Origin: Chinchilla lanigera
Lineage: Eukaryota; Chordata; Mammalia; Rodentia; Chinchillidae
Length of the DNA stretch: 64,000 nt
Direction: 5' to 3'
NCBI RefSeq assembly: GCF_000276665.1
Contig: NW_004955460.1
Coordinates: 2,463,450 to 2,527,449, forward strand
Position numbers and translations under genes: made by a program. Positions 10,178 through 21,939 of this stretch are shown in pieces (position 1 is the first letter of the stretch; every line of letters starts with the position of its first letter). The notes below the pieces were generated by a model that did no database searches, was not told the origin of the DNA, and was given only the letters and a program-made list of their open reading frames with translations.

Positions 10178-11339
10178 AGTTCTTAAGCAGTAATTATGAT
10201 CCACACTTCCTCTACCAGAACAGGCAGTGCTAAATCTCGACTGGTCTCCCTTTTAAAACATTATGTCTGTTGGGCATGCTAAGAACCAGTATCAGAAGGA
10301 TTCAGGAAGTAAAGAATTAGAGGAGAAGGTGGTTAGAGAGCATTTCCAAGAGACTTGCTATACCCAGGCAAACTTTGGAGTGACTCCATTTTTCTCCATC
10401 ACAAAGACAAGTTATGAATGCTTCATTCAGCTGCCTCTTGAATGATCTCACCTGTATTGTCCTATGAGTTCTTGTTAGTTAGCCAACAGGAAAAGACTAT
10501 CATTTATGATACTAACTTTCAGCTCAGTTTTATGTTCACATTGTTGCCATAAAAGTTTATCATTCTTTAGTTCTTGGAAAGTTAAAAAATTTATTCCTTT
10601 TTTCACCATTTTTCTTTTAAAAGTGCCTTCTGATAATTTTAGCTCACCACATAGAGTAAAAGTATTTAAACAAATCTTTTCTTTTTTCAAATTGGGGGTT
10701 TGCAAACCTGAAGTCTATCTCAAATTCAAGTTCAAAACTCAGCACATTCTGGATTTCTACCAAAACACAGAAAACCTTCAAATTCAGGTTTATTTTCCTT
10801 TTTATGAGACATGTTCTTAAGAAACAGAAAATTTACTTAATTAAGGCCATAGTTCTGCCCTTCTGATTTCTAAATTTAGCTTCCGGTTTTAGAAGAATTT
10901 GCATACTCTTGAATAAATGCCACTGAAAGGGGAAAGTGTTTTAGTAAAACTACTTATATGCAGATCCCCTCCTAAAGTGCCCTGTGAATAGCTTTTATTA
11001 AGCAAGATTAAAATTGCTCATTATCCCAAAATAACTTCAGTGCATGTGATGTTATAAAAAAAGCATACACCGTAATCAGTTTGACATTTTTGGAATTTCG
11101 AAAGGTAATTAGGCTCTCCTTCTTGAAAAAATTCTGCTATTGTGAGCATTTCCAGTGAAGTATAGTTCTCCTTTTCATAGATCTTTAGCCTGCATTAGCT
11201 TATCTCTGAAGCGACTGAATCTAGTACATGATCAAATACAGGACAATTTGTCTTTAAAGGGCAGATAGGCGACACAAACCAGCAAGGTGCTTGAGGAGAG
11301 GCACTTGGAGGCTTTGTTACAGGTGTGACTCAATAGTCC
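10178..11339. other. unassigned AT-rich sequence
   Basis: About 1.2 kb with no recognised repeat. Overlapping plus (10506-10820) and minus (10475-10705) ORFs are low-complexity Phe/Lys-rich translations of AT-rich DNA. Confidence 0.45.
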
Positions 11340-11512
11340 GCCCCAACAAAGTGTGGTTAAATGCTGGGCTTTGGAGGCCAGCATGGTTGGAGTTAAAGGT
11401 AGTTCATGTACTAGTACATCATCTCAGGAAAGCTATTTTGCTTCTCATGTCTGCTTTCTCCTCTGTTCAAAAGAGAATGACAACTAATGGAATCATATGT
11501 CCCAATTTGCCC
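11340..11512 (+). mobile_element. MIR SINE (5' and core part)
   Basis: GTGGTTAAATGCTGGGCTTT, GGAGGCCAGCATGGTTGGAG and CTTTCTCCTCTGTTCAAAAG fall in the order of the MIR tRNA-related head and core ('gtggttaagagcacgggctttggagccagactgcctggg' ... 'tttcctcatctgtaaaat'). It is highly diverged and lacks the 3' end. Confidence 0.6.
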
Positions 11513-11689
11513 TTGAGAATCTCCATTTATGCTTATTGTCAGGTCTGATTATTAATCGTGAGTCCTTCCAACTCTCAAAAGTATCCAGGTTTGCATGATA
11601 AATTATAAGCTCACTATAATGCATACCCTAATACAGTTGTTGGGAGGATTCTTGGCACACAATTAACATCTCATGAAATAAAATATCTC

Positions 11690-11795
11690 TTATGCCTACC
11701 TCTCAAATCTACAATGAGAACTAAGTATATTCCATTTAAAGAGTTTGGCATGGTGCACATAATAAGTGCTCAACAAAAAGGTTACTTTTATTGGT
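11690..11795 (+). mobile_element. MIR SINE 3' part
   Basis: CCTACCTCTCAAATCTACAA, GAGTTTGGCATGGTGCACAT and AATAAGTGCTCAACAAAAAG match the last third of MIR. About 180 bases separate it from the MIR head at 11,340, and part of that gap (near 11,630-11,680) also resembles MIR. Either a second copy is present or one copy was disrupted. Confidence 0.6.
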
Positions 11796-12669
11796 TTTTG
11801 GTTACTTTGCCCATCCTGAAAATACCTGTGTATGTGGAGTTCAGATGTATCTAAAAAGCTGGAATTAGTCAAAAAGGTTTCAGAGATGTAATTGTAGAAG
11901 AATTTTTAATGATCTCTCCAAAAATTCCTAGGTCCATCTGATCTGTGACAGGTGGGTAGGTTTCTTAACTGGAGAAGTTAGTATTTACACCCTGAACCAA
12001 CTTGCAGTCCTCCCACCTGAATGCCTCAGAGTTCAGGGATTACTTCAGCACAGATGAAAGGTGAACAGTCTCAGTTTGAATCACAGAACCTGTGGAAGGA
12101 GGCCAAAGAGGAAGCCTAGTTGCTTGGGCCTTAACTTAGATATTCTTCTCATTAAATATCAGCCTGAGAGGTGATTATATATACATTTAACTAAAATAAG
12201 AGAAAAATTGCAGTTTAAAAATATGGTATGCAGACTTCTAATTTCCAGTCCAACATACAAAGAGACCTTATGCTTTTGCAAATTTGACATCCAGAAGTTT
12301 AGCCATGTTTTCAGTAACCATCACAGAAAAGTCCCTTCATTCTTCTGCCAGATGGAAAAGACAAAGAGCCACTGACATATGCCAGAGGATTCTGTTTCTT
12401 CTTAAGAAGATCTGCCCTTGAAAGAAGCGGTTTTACCAGTACTTAAATGATTAAGGTTTTATCACATCTGGAGCGAAGCATAGTCCCAAGTCCAGCCCAA
12501 TCCAGCCACCCTGTGCCACCCAAGGGGAGAAGAGGACACTGAGAAACACTTTTGAAGATCATAATTACAGGTAAAGACTCACAGAGCACCTGAGACGTTA
12601 TCATAGGCTGTTGAACATTTTCCTGCCCACACCTCTTAACTCCACATCATTAAAAGCCTTCCTTTTGCC
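11796..12669. other. unassigned sequence
   Basis: About 870 bases with no recognised gene or repeat. Confidence 0.45.
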
Positions 12670-13581
12670 CAATATAACATGTAAGACTATCACAGGAAAA
12701 AAAAAATGGAAGAAATACTAAAATTAGGCAAAAACCACAGTTTGAAAAGATACAGCAAGTATAAGAACCAGACTCAGATATGGCAGGATATTGAAATGGT
12801 CAGATCAGGAATTTAGAGCAATTATGATTAATATGCCAAGGTCAGTAAGAAAGCATGCAAGAACAGATGGACAATATAAGCAAAGATATGGAAATTCTAA
12901 GGCAGAACCAAAATGAAATGCTAGTGACCAAAGGAGTCTAACGGAAATGAAAACTATCTTCGGTGGACTTATTATTAGATCGACTGTGGCTGAGGAAAGA
13001 ATCTCTGAGATTAAAGACACAACAATAGAAACTCCCAAAACTGAATAAGAAAGAGAAAAAAAAAAGACTAAAAAAATGGAAATTGTTCTGTAACAGAAAT
13101 GAAAAGTGCCTTTTATGTTCTCATTAGCAGACCAGACACAGCTGACAAAAGAATCTCTATGACTAAGGAAATGCCAATAAAAAATCCCAAACAGAAAAAC
13201 AAAGAGAAAAGTGACTGAAAAAATGAAATAGAGTATCCAAGAATTGAGGGACAAGTACAAAATACATCTTTCCATGTAATGGGCATATGAGAATGGGAAG
13301 AAAAAGAGAAAGAAATCAAAATATTTGTAGCAATAATTACTGAGAATTTCTTCCAAATCTTAATATCAGACACTATAGAGCAGATAGACAAAGTTCAGCA
13401 AACATCAAAACACACTAGGCATATCATTGTCCAAGTAAAAAAAAAACTTTAAAAATTCTGAAAGAATCTCAAGGGAGGAAAATATTACCTACAGATAAAG
13501 TTATAAATTGCATCTAACTTCTCAGGAACTATGCAAATAAAGGAGAGGTATAAAATATTTAAAGTATTGAAAGAGAAAAAA

Positions 13582-13612
13582 AAAACCCAACCAACCAACC
13601 AAACCCCCAAAA
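13582..13612. repeat. (CCAA)n / C-rich simple repeat inside L1
   Basis: CCCAACCAACCAACCAAACC follows an A run and lies within the ORF1-to-3' part of the L1 copy. It expands a short stretch absent from the L1 consensus as I recall it. Confidence 0.7.
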
Positions 13613-14405
13613 CCACCAATCGAGATATCTGTACCTTGTGAAATTATCTTTCAAATAGAAGATTTAAAGACTTCTCAGTTAACTAAAAATTGAGAAAATT
13701 TTTGCTACTAGACCTCCCTTGCATGAAATGTTAGGCAGATGTTTTTAAGACAGAGAGGGAAAATAAAGGCATAGGTCAGAAACTTGGATCTAAATAAAGA
13801 AAGGAAAAACATGAGAGCAGGAATAAGTAAAGCTAAGCAATTTTACTTTTTATTAGTAAATTACTTTATAGTTAATAGCTTGTTTAAAATACAAATACCT
13901 ACTCTATAAATGACTATATATTTTATGTACATGTGATTATATATGAAATATACATATGAAATGATTGAATAATAACAATGATATAAGGAGGGGGAAAGAG
14001 GAAAAGAGGAGTTAGGAATTATTTTTTTTTACACTTCCTTGTTTCATCAGTGAAGTTCAATGTTACCAAAAAACGTACTTGGACTAATTTTCAGGATATA
14101 TTATAAAGTCTAGGTCAACCACTAAAAGAATAAAAGAAGAAAACATAATTAATGCACCATGAAAGAACAGAAAATAGGCTAATGAAAAATGCTCAGTTAA
14201 AACCTCAACAGCTGCAAAAAGAAAGTAAGACACAAATAGGAGTGAAAAACAAAAGGATCAATAGTGAACACTAACAAACAAGGTAAATACTAATGTAACT
14301 ATATGAATAATCCATTAAAAGTTTTGTGGTCTATACCCCAATTAAAAGGCAGAGGTTGAAAAAGTAAATCAAGAATTGAGTCAGGGAAATCAGTAACAGA
14401 CACTG

Positions 14406-14475
14406 ACCATAAATATAAATATAAATATAAATAATATAGATAAAGGTAAAGATAAAGATAAATATAAAGATAGAT
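14406..14475. repeat. AT-rich (AAATAT)n / (AAAGAT)n repeat
   Basis: Alternating AAATAT and AAAGAT units lie where the L1 consensus has an A-rich stretch in early ORF2, so this probably grew from within the element. Confidence 0.75.
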
Positions 14476-14565
14476 TTAAGTAAAGAAATGCAGAAGGATA
14501 TTGCATACTAAGCAGAGAAGTAAACTGAGGTAGCTATATTAATTTGAAATGAAGCAAACACCAGA

Positions 14566-14984
14566 GGAAGGGAAGCGTCTAAGTTACTTTTCTTGTTTCT
14601 GAAACAAAATACCTGATTTCCAAAGTTAAGGAAGAAAGATTTATTTGGCTCACAGTTTGTAGAAGTTTCAGACCACAGTTTACTGGCTCCAAGGCAGGAT
14701 GGTATGGAAGAGTGCATTACAAAGGAGAAACAGTTCATGGCAGGCAGAAGGTAGCAAGAAAGCAAGGGGCAAGACAAGCCTCCTTCTGTCCCTTATATTA
14801 TATCCAGGACACCACGGTTAAGGCAGTGCCAAACCAATCAGTTGACTGATTTAGTAATCATCCATCTTTAATCCTAGCACCCTTAATCCTAGCATTGCTC
14901 CGTGAATCCATCACATGCTCTAGTTTAAACCATTTCTGAAAAAGTGCCACCTATAAAACTTTGGGGGCCAACTAGACACAAGGC
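14566..14984 (-). mobile_element. MaLR LTR nested in the L1 copy
   Basis: The left edge reads as the complement of a MaLR 3' end: ACAAAATACCTGATTTCCAA, then AGATTTATTTGGCTCACAG. The right part, AATCCATCACATGCTCTAG, resembles the complement of the MaLR 5' region. L1 ORF2 sequence stops just before it and resumes after it (ACCAGGGTCAAAGAGAGACA at 14,999), so the LTR inserted into an existing L1. Its ORF (14,508-14,777 minus) spans the junction and is not a gene. Confidence 0.75.
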
Positions 14985-17075
14985 ATAGCAGGAAGTTACC
15001 AGGGTCAAAGAGAGACATTAAGCTAAGAGAAATGAGCAAATTCTTTGAAAGATATACTTTATTCAAATTCATACAATATTAACTAGACATTATAAGCAGG
15101 ATAAAATTTTTTAAAGAAATTGAATAAGTAACATTATTTCAAACAGAAAGCTCTGGAAGTAGATGAGTTAACTAGTGAATTCTACTGAACATTATACCAG
15201 TTTTCTCCAACTTTTTGTAGAATATAGAGCAAAGAAAATCTCAATTCATTCTATGACCAAAAATTATTCTAATACCTAAACCAGGTAGAGACTTGACAAG
15301 AGAAGAAAATTACAAAGCAACACATCTCATGAATATAAGTACAAAAAGTCCTCAGGACAATATTAGCAACTTCACCCCCTACAATGTATAAAACTAATTA
15401 TGTACCATGGTCATAGCTGAACATTCACAAACAAATTTAAGTAATGATATCAGAAGACTAAAGAAGAAAAAGTACAGGATCATATCAACAGGTGCAGGAG
15501 TACAGTTGACAAAGTATAACACTCATTCATTAATTTGAAAAAAATACAACAAAAGCAAAACTCTCCCTAAAGTAAGGATAGGAATAGAGAGGAATTTCTT
15601 CAACTTGATAAAAGATAGCTATTAAAAAAGAAAAACTACAGGTAACATTAACTTCAATAACGAGAAATTTGAAGATTTACTGATAAAATCGAGACCAAAT
15701 CTAGGATATTCCCTCTTACCTGCTCATTATTCTTTCTCAAAAATTATGCTGAAAGCCCAATCTAATGCAATAATATATAAAATTCAATAAAAATTATACC
15801 GAGTAAGAAGGAAGACAGCATATTATGCTTATAGGTAGCATGACTGTGCAGCAAATATGAAAGACTTGGTTAAAATAAAACCTACTAAAATGAAGTAATT
15901 ACGTTAAGGTTGTCTGAGATAGGGGTCAGGTACAAAAGTTAATTGGTTTCCCATATTCCAGTAGTGAACAAGTGGAATTTAAAATTAAAACCACAATGCC
16001 ATTTTCATTAGCATCTCCCCAAATTGAATTCATAAATCTAAGGAAATATGCATAAGATCTGCATAAGGGAAACTAGAAAACTACACGGCTGTGATGAAAA
16101 ATGAAGGAAATAAATAAATGGAGAGTTATAACATGTTCCTGGATAAGAAGACTCAGTAGTGCCAAGATGTGCATTCTTTCCAGTTGATCTATAAACTCAA
16201 TATGATCCCAGTCAAATTCCCATCAAGCTACTTTGGGACTATTAACCAAATGATTCTAAAGTTTGTATAGAGAAGTAAAAGACGAATATAGCTTTTTAAA
16301 AAAAATTTTACAGGGAAAAGAACAGAAACAAAATTACAAAAAACAAAGACATAAACAAAACAAAGTAAAAACAATGAAAATGATACAGAACAAGGTGATA
16401 GGAAATTAACAACAGTTGTATTATGTATTGTTATCTTCAAAGTGGTTATTCAGACAGGAAGGCCAATATAGTTAACATACACTGAAGGAGACAAAGTCAA
16501 AGTACCAACACTACCTGACTTCAGGACTTACTATAAAACAGCAATAATGGAGACACTGCAGTAATAGTTAAAAGACGGATCAACAAAACAGAACAGAGGG
16601 TCCTGAAGTAAATTCATGTAAATATATGCAATTGCTTTTTGACAAAAACTAAATGTAATATACTCCTATTTTCAATAAAAGATGCTGGAACAGCTGGACA
16701 TATGCATACCAAAAAAGATGAATTTAGAGACAGACCTTACAACAGTCACAAAAATTAACTCCATCCAGATCATAGGTTTAATTGTCAAATGTAAAACTAA
16801 ATTTCTGGAAGGTAATATAGAAGAAAACCTAGATGGGCTTGCTAATGACTTTTTAGGATGGTACACCATAGGTGTGACCCATGAGAAAAACAATTTATAA
16901 GCTGGCCTTCCTTCAGATTAAAAACTTCTATTCTGCATAACTCGGCTGTGGGATTTTGATAGTGAAGGAAAGAGTATTTAGGGCACGACAGGGGATATAT
17001 GGGGAATCTCTGAACTTCCTGTTTGTTTTTGTAGTGAATCTAAAACTAGTCTCTAAAAAATTAAGTGTGTTTAAA
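14985..17075 (+). mobile_element. old L1 continued: ORF2 and 3' UTR, with deletions
   Basis: The sequence resumes in ORF2 and, near 15,022, jumps from endonuclease-domain sequence to the region just before the reverse transcriptase, missing several hundred bases. The RT-domain blocks then follow in order (GTGAATTCTACTGAACATTA, GAATAGAGAGGAATTTCTTC, GAACAAGTGGAATTTAAAAT, GGAACAGCTGGACATATGCA). Near 16,945 a second jump skips the ORF2 C-terminus and lands in the 3' UTR (GGGGAATCTCTGAACTTCCT, TCTAAAACTAGTCTCTAAAA). Many stops and frameshifts are present and no active ORF remains. Confidence 0.85.
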
Positions 17076-18814
17076 AACATACCACACTCACTTTAGAATC
17101 ACTGTCCACCAAAATTACTTGGCAGCGGAACATGTTGAAGATATTCCAGGCATGAATTTTGAGTCTCTGCAGTCTTACCATGGATTTATAGGCAAATGTG
17201 CTCCATAATCTGACAACAAATGAACTTCTCCTCTCCCAAGTGCTGTGCCAAAGGAAAAAGGAAGGATTTTCTGTGCATAGAGGTCATCTTAATACTATCT
17301 AGTGAAAGGCATTTAAACCAGAAACCTCATTTGATGATTCGATGTATTATACCATCAACTTTGTGATGGAGATAATTCCTGTGTAATGAAGTACTTTTAA
17401 AAGTATTACTTCTATCAATGTGCATTCTCGCTGAAAATAGCAAATTGGTGTGTTTAAAGGACAGTTTCTAAAAGTACTATTTACACCCATGTGCAGAAAT
17501 AGTAGAGTGTTTTGAGCACCAACGTAGATGGGCTTGTTATCTCTATTCTAGGAGTAGTTTCAAGAGCTGGAAGGGGGAGCTCTATGGCAGGGCCCTCTGA
17601 CAAGAACTGCACCTCTGGTAAGGGGATGTGGCCCAGTTTCCAAGACCTGGTCAAGAGACAGGTCAAAAAATCTACATTCTGACTTCACTGATCCCCTTCT
17701 GCTATCTCTTGTTTGCTGAAACCAACCAGAAACTGGGGGTAAGTGTTGGTGTTTGGCGAATGGCAGGGTGAATCTGAGGAGAAAAGCAAAAGACACCAAA
17801 GAATCAAATCAATTTATTTTACCCTCTTTTTCTCATATCATTAGTTTTTTATTTCCCTTTTTGGCAGCAGGGGTTGGGGATTATCAAAGTCATGAGTCAT
17901 TCATTATCTCAAAGGATAGTGCTAACGTAATAACCCAGAATGTAAAATGTCACTTTTGATTTTCTTATGTCAACACCTACAGACATAAAAGACACTAACT
18001 GGCTGGAGCCAGATTTTCTTTATACTCTAGAGTAGATAAAATTTTCTGAGTGGGTAGGAAGGATATAGAATTCTTAAATTAGGTCCAAGGTTTCTATAGT
18101 AGAAAATTTCTAGTCCCCCTTTTTCTGAGTGTGCGTGAATCTGGTTCCCTGAGCTCAGTATAGTGAGAACAGTCCTGTGTGGGTATGAGTGCAAAGAATT
18201 CATGAGCTTCAGAATGGTAAGGAAAAGTCAACCTTTCCTCCAAACAGAGGCAGAGTGAATTACTGACTCTAGAGTCCTTGAAGTCAGGCAGCTGCTTTAG
18301 GAAAGTGCCTGCAGCAACATCTGCAGAAAAGGCAACTGAGAACCCCTGGACCATGGGGGGAGATAACCATTGCACCTCCCTCCAGGTTTCTAAATTCTTT
18401 AGCTCTTACCCTCATCCTGGAACACCACGCCCTGAGAAAATGGAGAGCCAAAAGTGAGTTACACAATGACCCACTTCCATCACCAGTGAAAGAGGGGCTT
18501 GAAATAGAACTTGAGTTTAATTGCAGAAAAATGGCTTCATTCTTGGAATAACTTCATTCCTGGTCCAACATTCTTACCTGCTATACTCATTTGTGTGAGT
18601 TAAGAAACAGAGGAGTTAAATAAATTTCCCCTACTGGAAGAAACTAACTTTGCCAAGTGTCTTCCACGAAAGAATGCTACGATCAGGTGATTCCTGTGGT
18701 CCACTTCTGGTGAGGCAGGAGACATAGCATTTTTGATGTAGAGATACTTGATGAGTGCTATGTTAAAAAGCTAAACTGCGGCTACATAGTGGAAGATATC
18801 GGTGTATTCGTCAG
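17076..18814. other. unassigned sequence
   Basis: About 1.7 kb of unrecognised DNA. ORFs at 17,481-17,666, 17,560-17,799, 18,094-18,375 and 18,284-18,466 (all minus) and 17,753-17,959 (plus) overlap one another. None shows a domain or an exon-like boundary that I can support. Confidence 0.4.
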
Positions 18815-19325
18815 TTGTTTTCATTTCCTGTAGCTGCTGCTACAATTTGCCACATGTGTAATGGTTTAAAACAACACAGATTCATTATCTCACAGCTCTG
18901 GAGGTCAGACTTTCAAAATTGTCTTCACTGACACAAAATTAAGGTATCGATGGAGCTTCATTCCTCTGAGAGGCTCCAGGGAGAAATCTGTGTTCTTGCT
19001 TGGTCCAGATTCTAGAGGTGCATTTCTTGCACTCCTTGATTTGTGGCCGCTTCTTCATCTTCAAAGTCTGCAGCATAGCATCTTCAAATTTGTCCCTATT
19101 GACATCACCCCACTGCCTTTTCTCTAACTCTGCCTTCCAGTGAATTCTTCTGATACAGACCCTTGTGATTACACTGAGTTTCCTGGGATAATCCTAGATA
19201 ATCTTCCCATTTCAAGACCTTTGACTTGATCACATCTGCAGCATCCCTCTTTCCACGTAAGGTCACATTCACAGGTTCTGGGGATTAGGGCAAGGACATC
19301 TCTGGAACCATTACTCAGCCTCCCA
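18815..19325 (-). mobile_element. MLT1-type MaLR LTR
   Basis: The complement of an MLT1 LTR is readable nearly end to end. Blocks are TGTAGCTGCTGCTACAATTTG, TTTAAAACAACACAGATTCA, TCACAGCTCTGGAGGTCAGA, ACCCTTGTGATTACACTGAG, GGATAATCCTAGATAATCTT and CACAGGTTCTGGGGATTAGG. The end reads CATTACTCAGCCTCCCA, the complement of the LTR start. MLT1 predates the rodent radiation, which fits its divergence. Solo LTR. Confidence 0.85.
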
Positions 19326-19835
19326 CGTGGTTGAGTACAATGTTGAGAGATGCTTAAGCACAGGTATATATCTTGGATTAATCAGTAAATTTGTGAAGGT
19401 TATTTCTCTAAGCCTCTTGTGGCTTGGAGTTAAGAAAATCATTAAATGATATTCCTGCTCAACTTGGCAGTATGCCAGTCATCCCTAATTCAGCTTCTCT
19501 GAAAATCGCAGCAAACGTACTGCCAAAATGTGAATGAGCCTCAGAACAGTAGTGTGGAGCTTGTCCTAGCACCTGAAGTGCAGCCGTTCCACTGGGCTTA
19601 AAAGAAATTAGAGACTCTCATTCTTTGGTTTCTCATATGTAGACACCAGGATTTGTGTGTACCAAGTAGAAAATCACAAGTTTATTTGTACATTTAGACA
19701 CTTTATCTCCCTTCTCAGAAAAAGAGATAAGAAGTAGGGCAATTCTGGAAATGAACAACTATACAAATAATATTGTGTAGAAAGTATAGTAACTGCAATG
19801 GAACGCTATGAACAGAACACTAATACTCTTAATCA
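19326..19835. other. unassigned sequence
   Basis: About 510 bases without a recognised feature. Confidence 0.4.
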
Positions 19836-20036
19836 GATATCGTGGTACTCACCCTTGATTGGAGCACTCTGGGAAGCTAAAGTAGGAGGATTGCAAGATC
19901 AAGCTCAGCCTGGGAAACTTAGCCACTTAATGAGAACCTGTCTCAAACTAAAAAATAATTGTAACAGAGGCTGTGGCTGTAGCTCAGTGCAAAGTCCCTC
20001 GGTACAATCCCCAGTACTATAAAAAATAAAGAAAGA
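19836..20036 (+). mobile_element. composite B1-ID SINE
   Basis: A 7SL-derived B1 unit (GGTACTCACCCTTGATTGGA, GGAAGCTAAAGTAGGAGGAT, CAGCCTGGGAAACTTAG) runs into an A-rich linker. A tRNA-like ID unit follows (GGCTGTGGCTGTAGCTCAGT, CGGTACAATCCCCAGTACTA). This B1-then-ID order matches the dimeric SINEs known from squirrel-related rodents. The ID half is divergent and shortened. A chance ORF at 19,798-20,022 runs through it. Confidence 0.8.
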
Positions 20037-20232
20037 ATGATCTTATGGTAGCCTAAAGAAGATGGTAGTGAAGTCAGAAAGACTGGGAAAATGTCAGCCA
20101 ACAGCTGACTAATTATCATAGTATCTATTAGTGTTCTCCAGGAAAAAGTACACACAGACTTATATATACACTGTGCATATACATGCACACATGTGCATAC
20201 ACACATAAAAACATGCTCTCACACACAAATGA

Positions 20233-20265
20233 TATGGATGGATAGATAGACAGATAGATGGATAA

Positions 20266-20302
<37 letters not shown>

Positions 20303-20322
20303 CAGATAGACAGACACACACA
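20233..20322. repeat. (GATA)n microsatellite with GACA/GGAT variants
   Basis: GATA units are interspersed with GATG and GACA, ending in CAGACACACACA. A CA/TG-rich stretch precedes it (20,160-20,226). The minus-strand translation gives an Ile-Tyr-Leu-Ser repeat ORF (20,128-20,319), which is only the microsatellite. Confidence 0.95.
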
Positions 20323-21265
20323 ATGGTAGGGTATAGCAAGTCTGATATCTGTTGGGCAGGATGACAGGCTCCATACCTTCAGACAGAAGCTAAAAGCTAG
20401 AGTCTTTAGGTAGAATTTCTACTTCCTCAAAAAATCCTTAGTGTTGTCGCTGGGGATGTACCACTCATAGATGTATGGTGGATGGTCAGATTGGTGGATA
20501 AGGCTCACCACAATTATTAAAGATAATCTCCTTCAAGTCAGTTGACTGGACACGTTAGCATCAACTACAAAGTATCTTAGGTCGAATATCTGTATTAGCA
20601 TTTTACTGAATGAATACTATGGTTGCCAAATTGATACATAAAGCATCCTATTGCTATTGTGATTTTTCTCAGAGAAGCAGTAATAAATGTTTAAACTGAG
20701 ATGGTGAGGACTATCATGGAAGTGGAGGAGAGTGTGTGAGAAAGATCTTGCAGAGTCTGGCCAGAGGACACACAGCTAGATGTGAAGAACTGGCAGGACT
20801 TTGCAACTGTGTGGTGGAGGGCCAAGCAACACACATGATTAGAGGCACACAAAGAAGAGAGGATTGGAAGACCATGAGTTGGTTTTGAAAAAAACTGAAT
20901 GGAGCTACCAATAGAAACCCAGATAGACCTGAGTGATTATAAAGCAAGCAAAGGACTCAGAATTCCAAATTTGGAATCCTCCACTCGAAGGTGTTGGCTG
21001 AACTCTAGGAAGTCTAGAGGAAGGAAGCTTGGGGAATTCTCCCGTTGATGGGGAGGGTTGTGGCAGATAGTCAAAATATATAATTCAGCACACAAGAATT
21101 GATGAACAACATCTGGTCTTTCCTATTTGGGAGCATTTCACTCCCAAATACTTGTTTATTTTCCATAATTAATATTTGATGAATTATATATATACATATA
21201 TGCTCACATTAACACAGCTCTCACCAATAGATCTGCATAAAGCTCTTCAAATTTCAAAGTATAAA
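20323..21265. other. unassigned sequence
   Basis: About 940 bases with no recognised repeat or gene. The ORF at 20,714-20,947 (minus) has no domain I recognise. Confidence 0.4.
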
Positions 21266-21478
21266 TGTGTCAGTGTGAATTCATTTGGCTCCCATATATT
21301 TATAATCTCAGCACCTTGGGAAAAGGCAGGAGGGTCTCAAGTTGGAGTCCAGGCTGGGCAACTCGGTGATGTCAACATTCTGCCTCAAAACCAAACCAAA
21401 TAAAACAAAAGGCTGAAACTATAGCTTAGTGCAAAGGCTCTGGATTCAGCACCCAGTACTGTAACAAGAGAAATGAAG
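21266..21478 (+). mobile_element. composite B1-ID SINE
   Basis: The B1 half shows TATAATCTCAGCACCTTGGG, AAGGCAGGAGGGTCTCAAGT and GTCCAGGCTGGGCAACTCG. An A-rich linker and a degraded ID half (GAAACTATAGCTTAGTGCAA, GATTCAGCACCCAGTACTG) follow. It has the same architecture as 19,836-20,036. Confidence 0.8.
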
Positions 21479-21939
21479 CAGGGGAGGAAGAACAAAAGAA
21501 AATCTCTGCCTTGTACTTAGATACAAAATAACTAAAACTCAAAAGATTAAATCTCATGCATTAGGTTGTGAAGCTGGTCACTTACAACTAGGACTAAAAC
21601 TAAATCTCCTGACTCTCAGTCAAGTTTTCTCTGCACCAAATAGTGTTTTCACCCTGTACCATACATTGCCTATTGTACACACAGCCCAAACTGCTGGCAC
21701 GAAGCATTATCATTCAGAAAATTAGATACTAATGTTCTCAAGAATCTCATTCAACAGGCAGTACATTTTTTTTTTCAGGAAAGTAACAGTTGATGTGATA
21801 TATTATAATTAGCTAATGACTCTGAACCTGTAATTCTTCCATCATGTCATCAGGTTGAACTGTTTTTGTTTTTAAGTCTTATGGCAAAGACTTGTCCTGC
21901 AGGAATTATATGTAGGGGAAATGAGTTTTCTGACTTGAG
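21479..21939. other. unassigned sequence
   Basis: About 460 bases with no recognised feature. Confidence 0.4.

Larger units (their letters stand above)
12670..14565 (+). mobile_element. old L1 (L1M-type): ORF1 through early ORF2
   Basis: The order of recognisable blocks follows L1M consensus. First comes the region ahead of and within ORF1 (GAACCAGACTCAGATATGGC, AGAACAGATGGACAATATAA, GAGGAAAGAATCTCTGAG, repeated in part near 13,140). Then comes the ORF1 end (GTACCTTGTGAAATTATCTT, CCTCCCTTGCATGAAATGTT), an intergenic segment, and the start of ORF2 (GTAGCTATATTAATTTGAAA at 14,530). Frameshifts and stops are everywhere, so nothing is coding. A partial ORF1 duplication is possible, because the '...GACACAGCTGA..AGAATCTCT' block occurs at both 12,985 and 13,137. 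The 183-codon minus-strand ORF at 12,805-13,356 is an antisense shadow. Confidence 0.85.

Noticed and set aside
12805..13356. Longest ORF in the window (183 codons, minus), Phe/Ser/Leu-rich
   Set aside because: It lies antisense to L1 ORF1 sequence. The hydrophobic composition comes from translating an A-rich element backwards.
20128..20319. Ile-Tyr-Leu-Ser repeat protein
   Set aside because: Translation of the GATA microsatellite on the minus strand.
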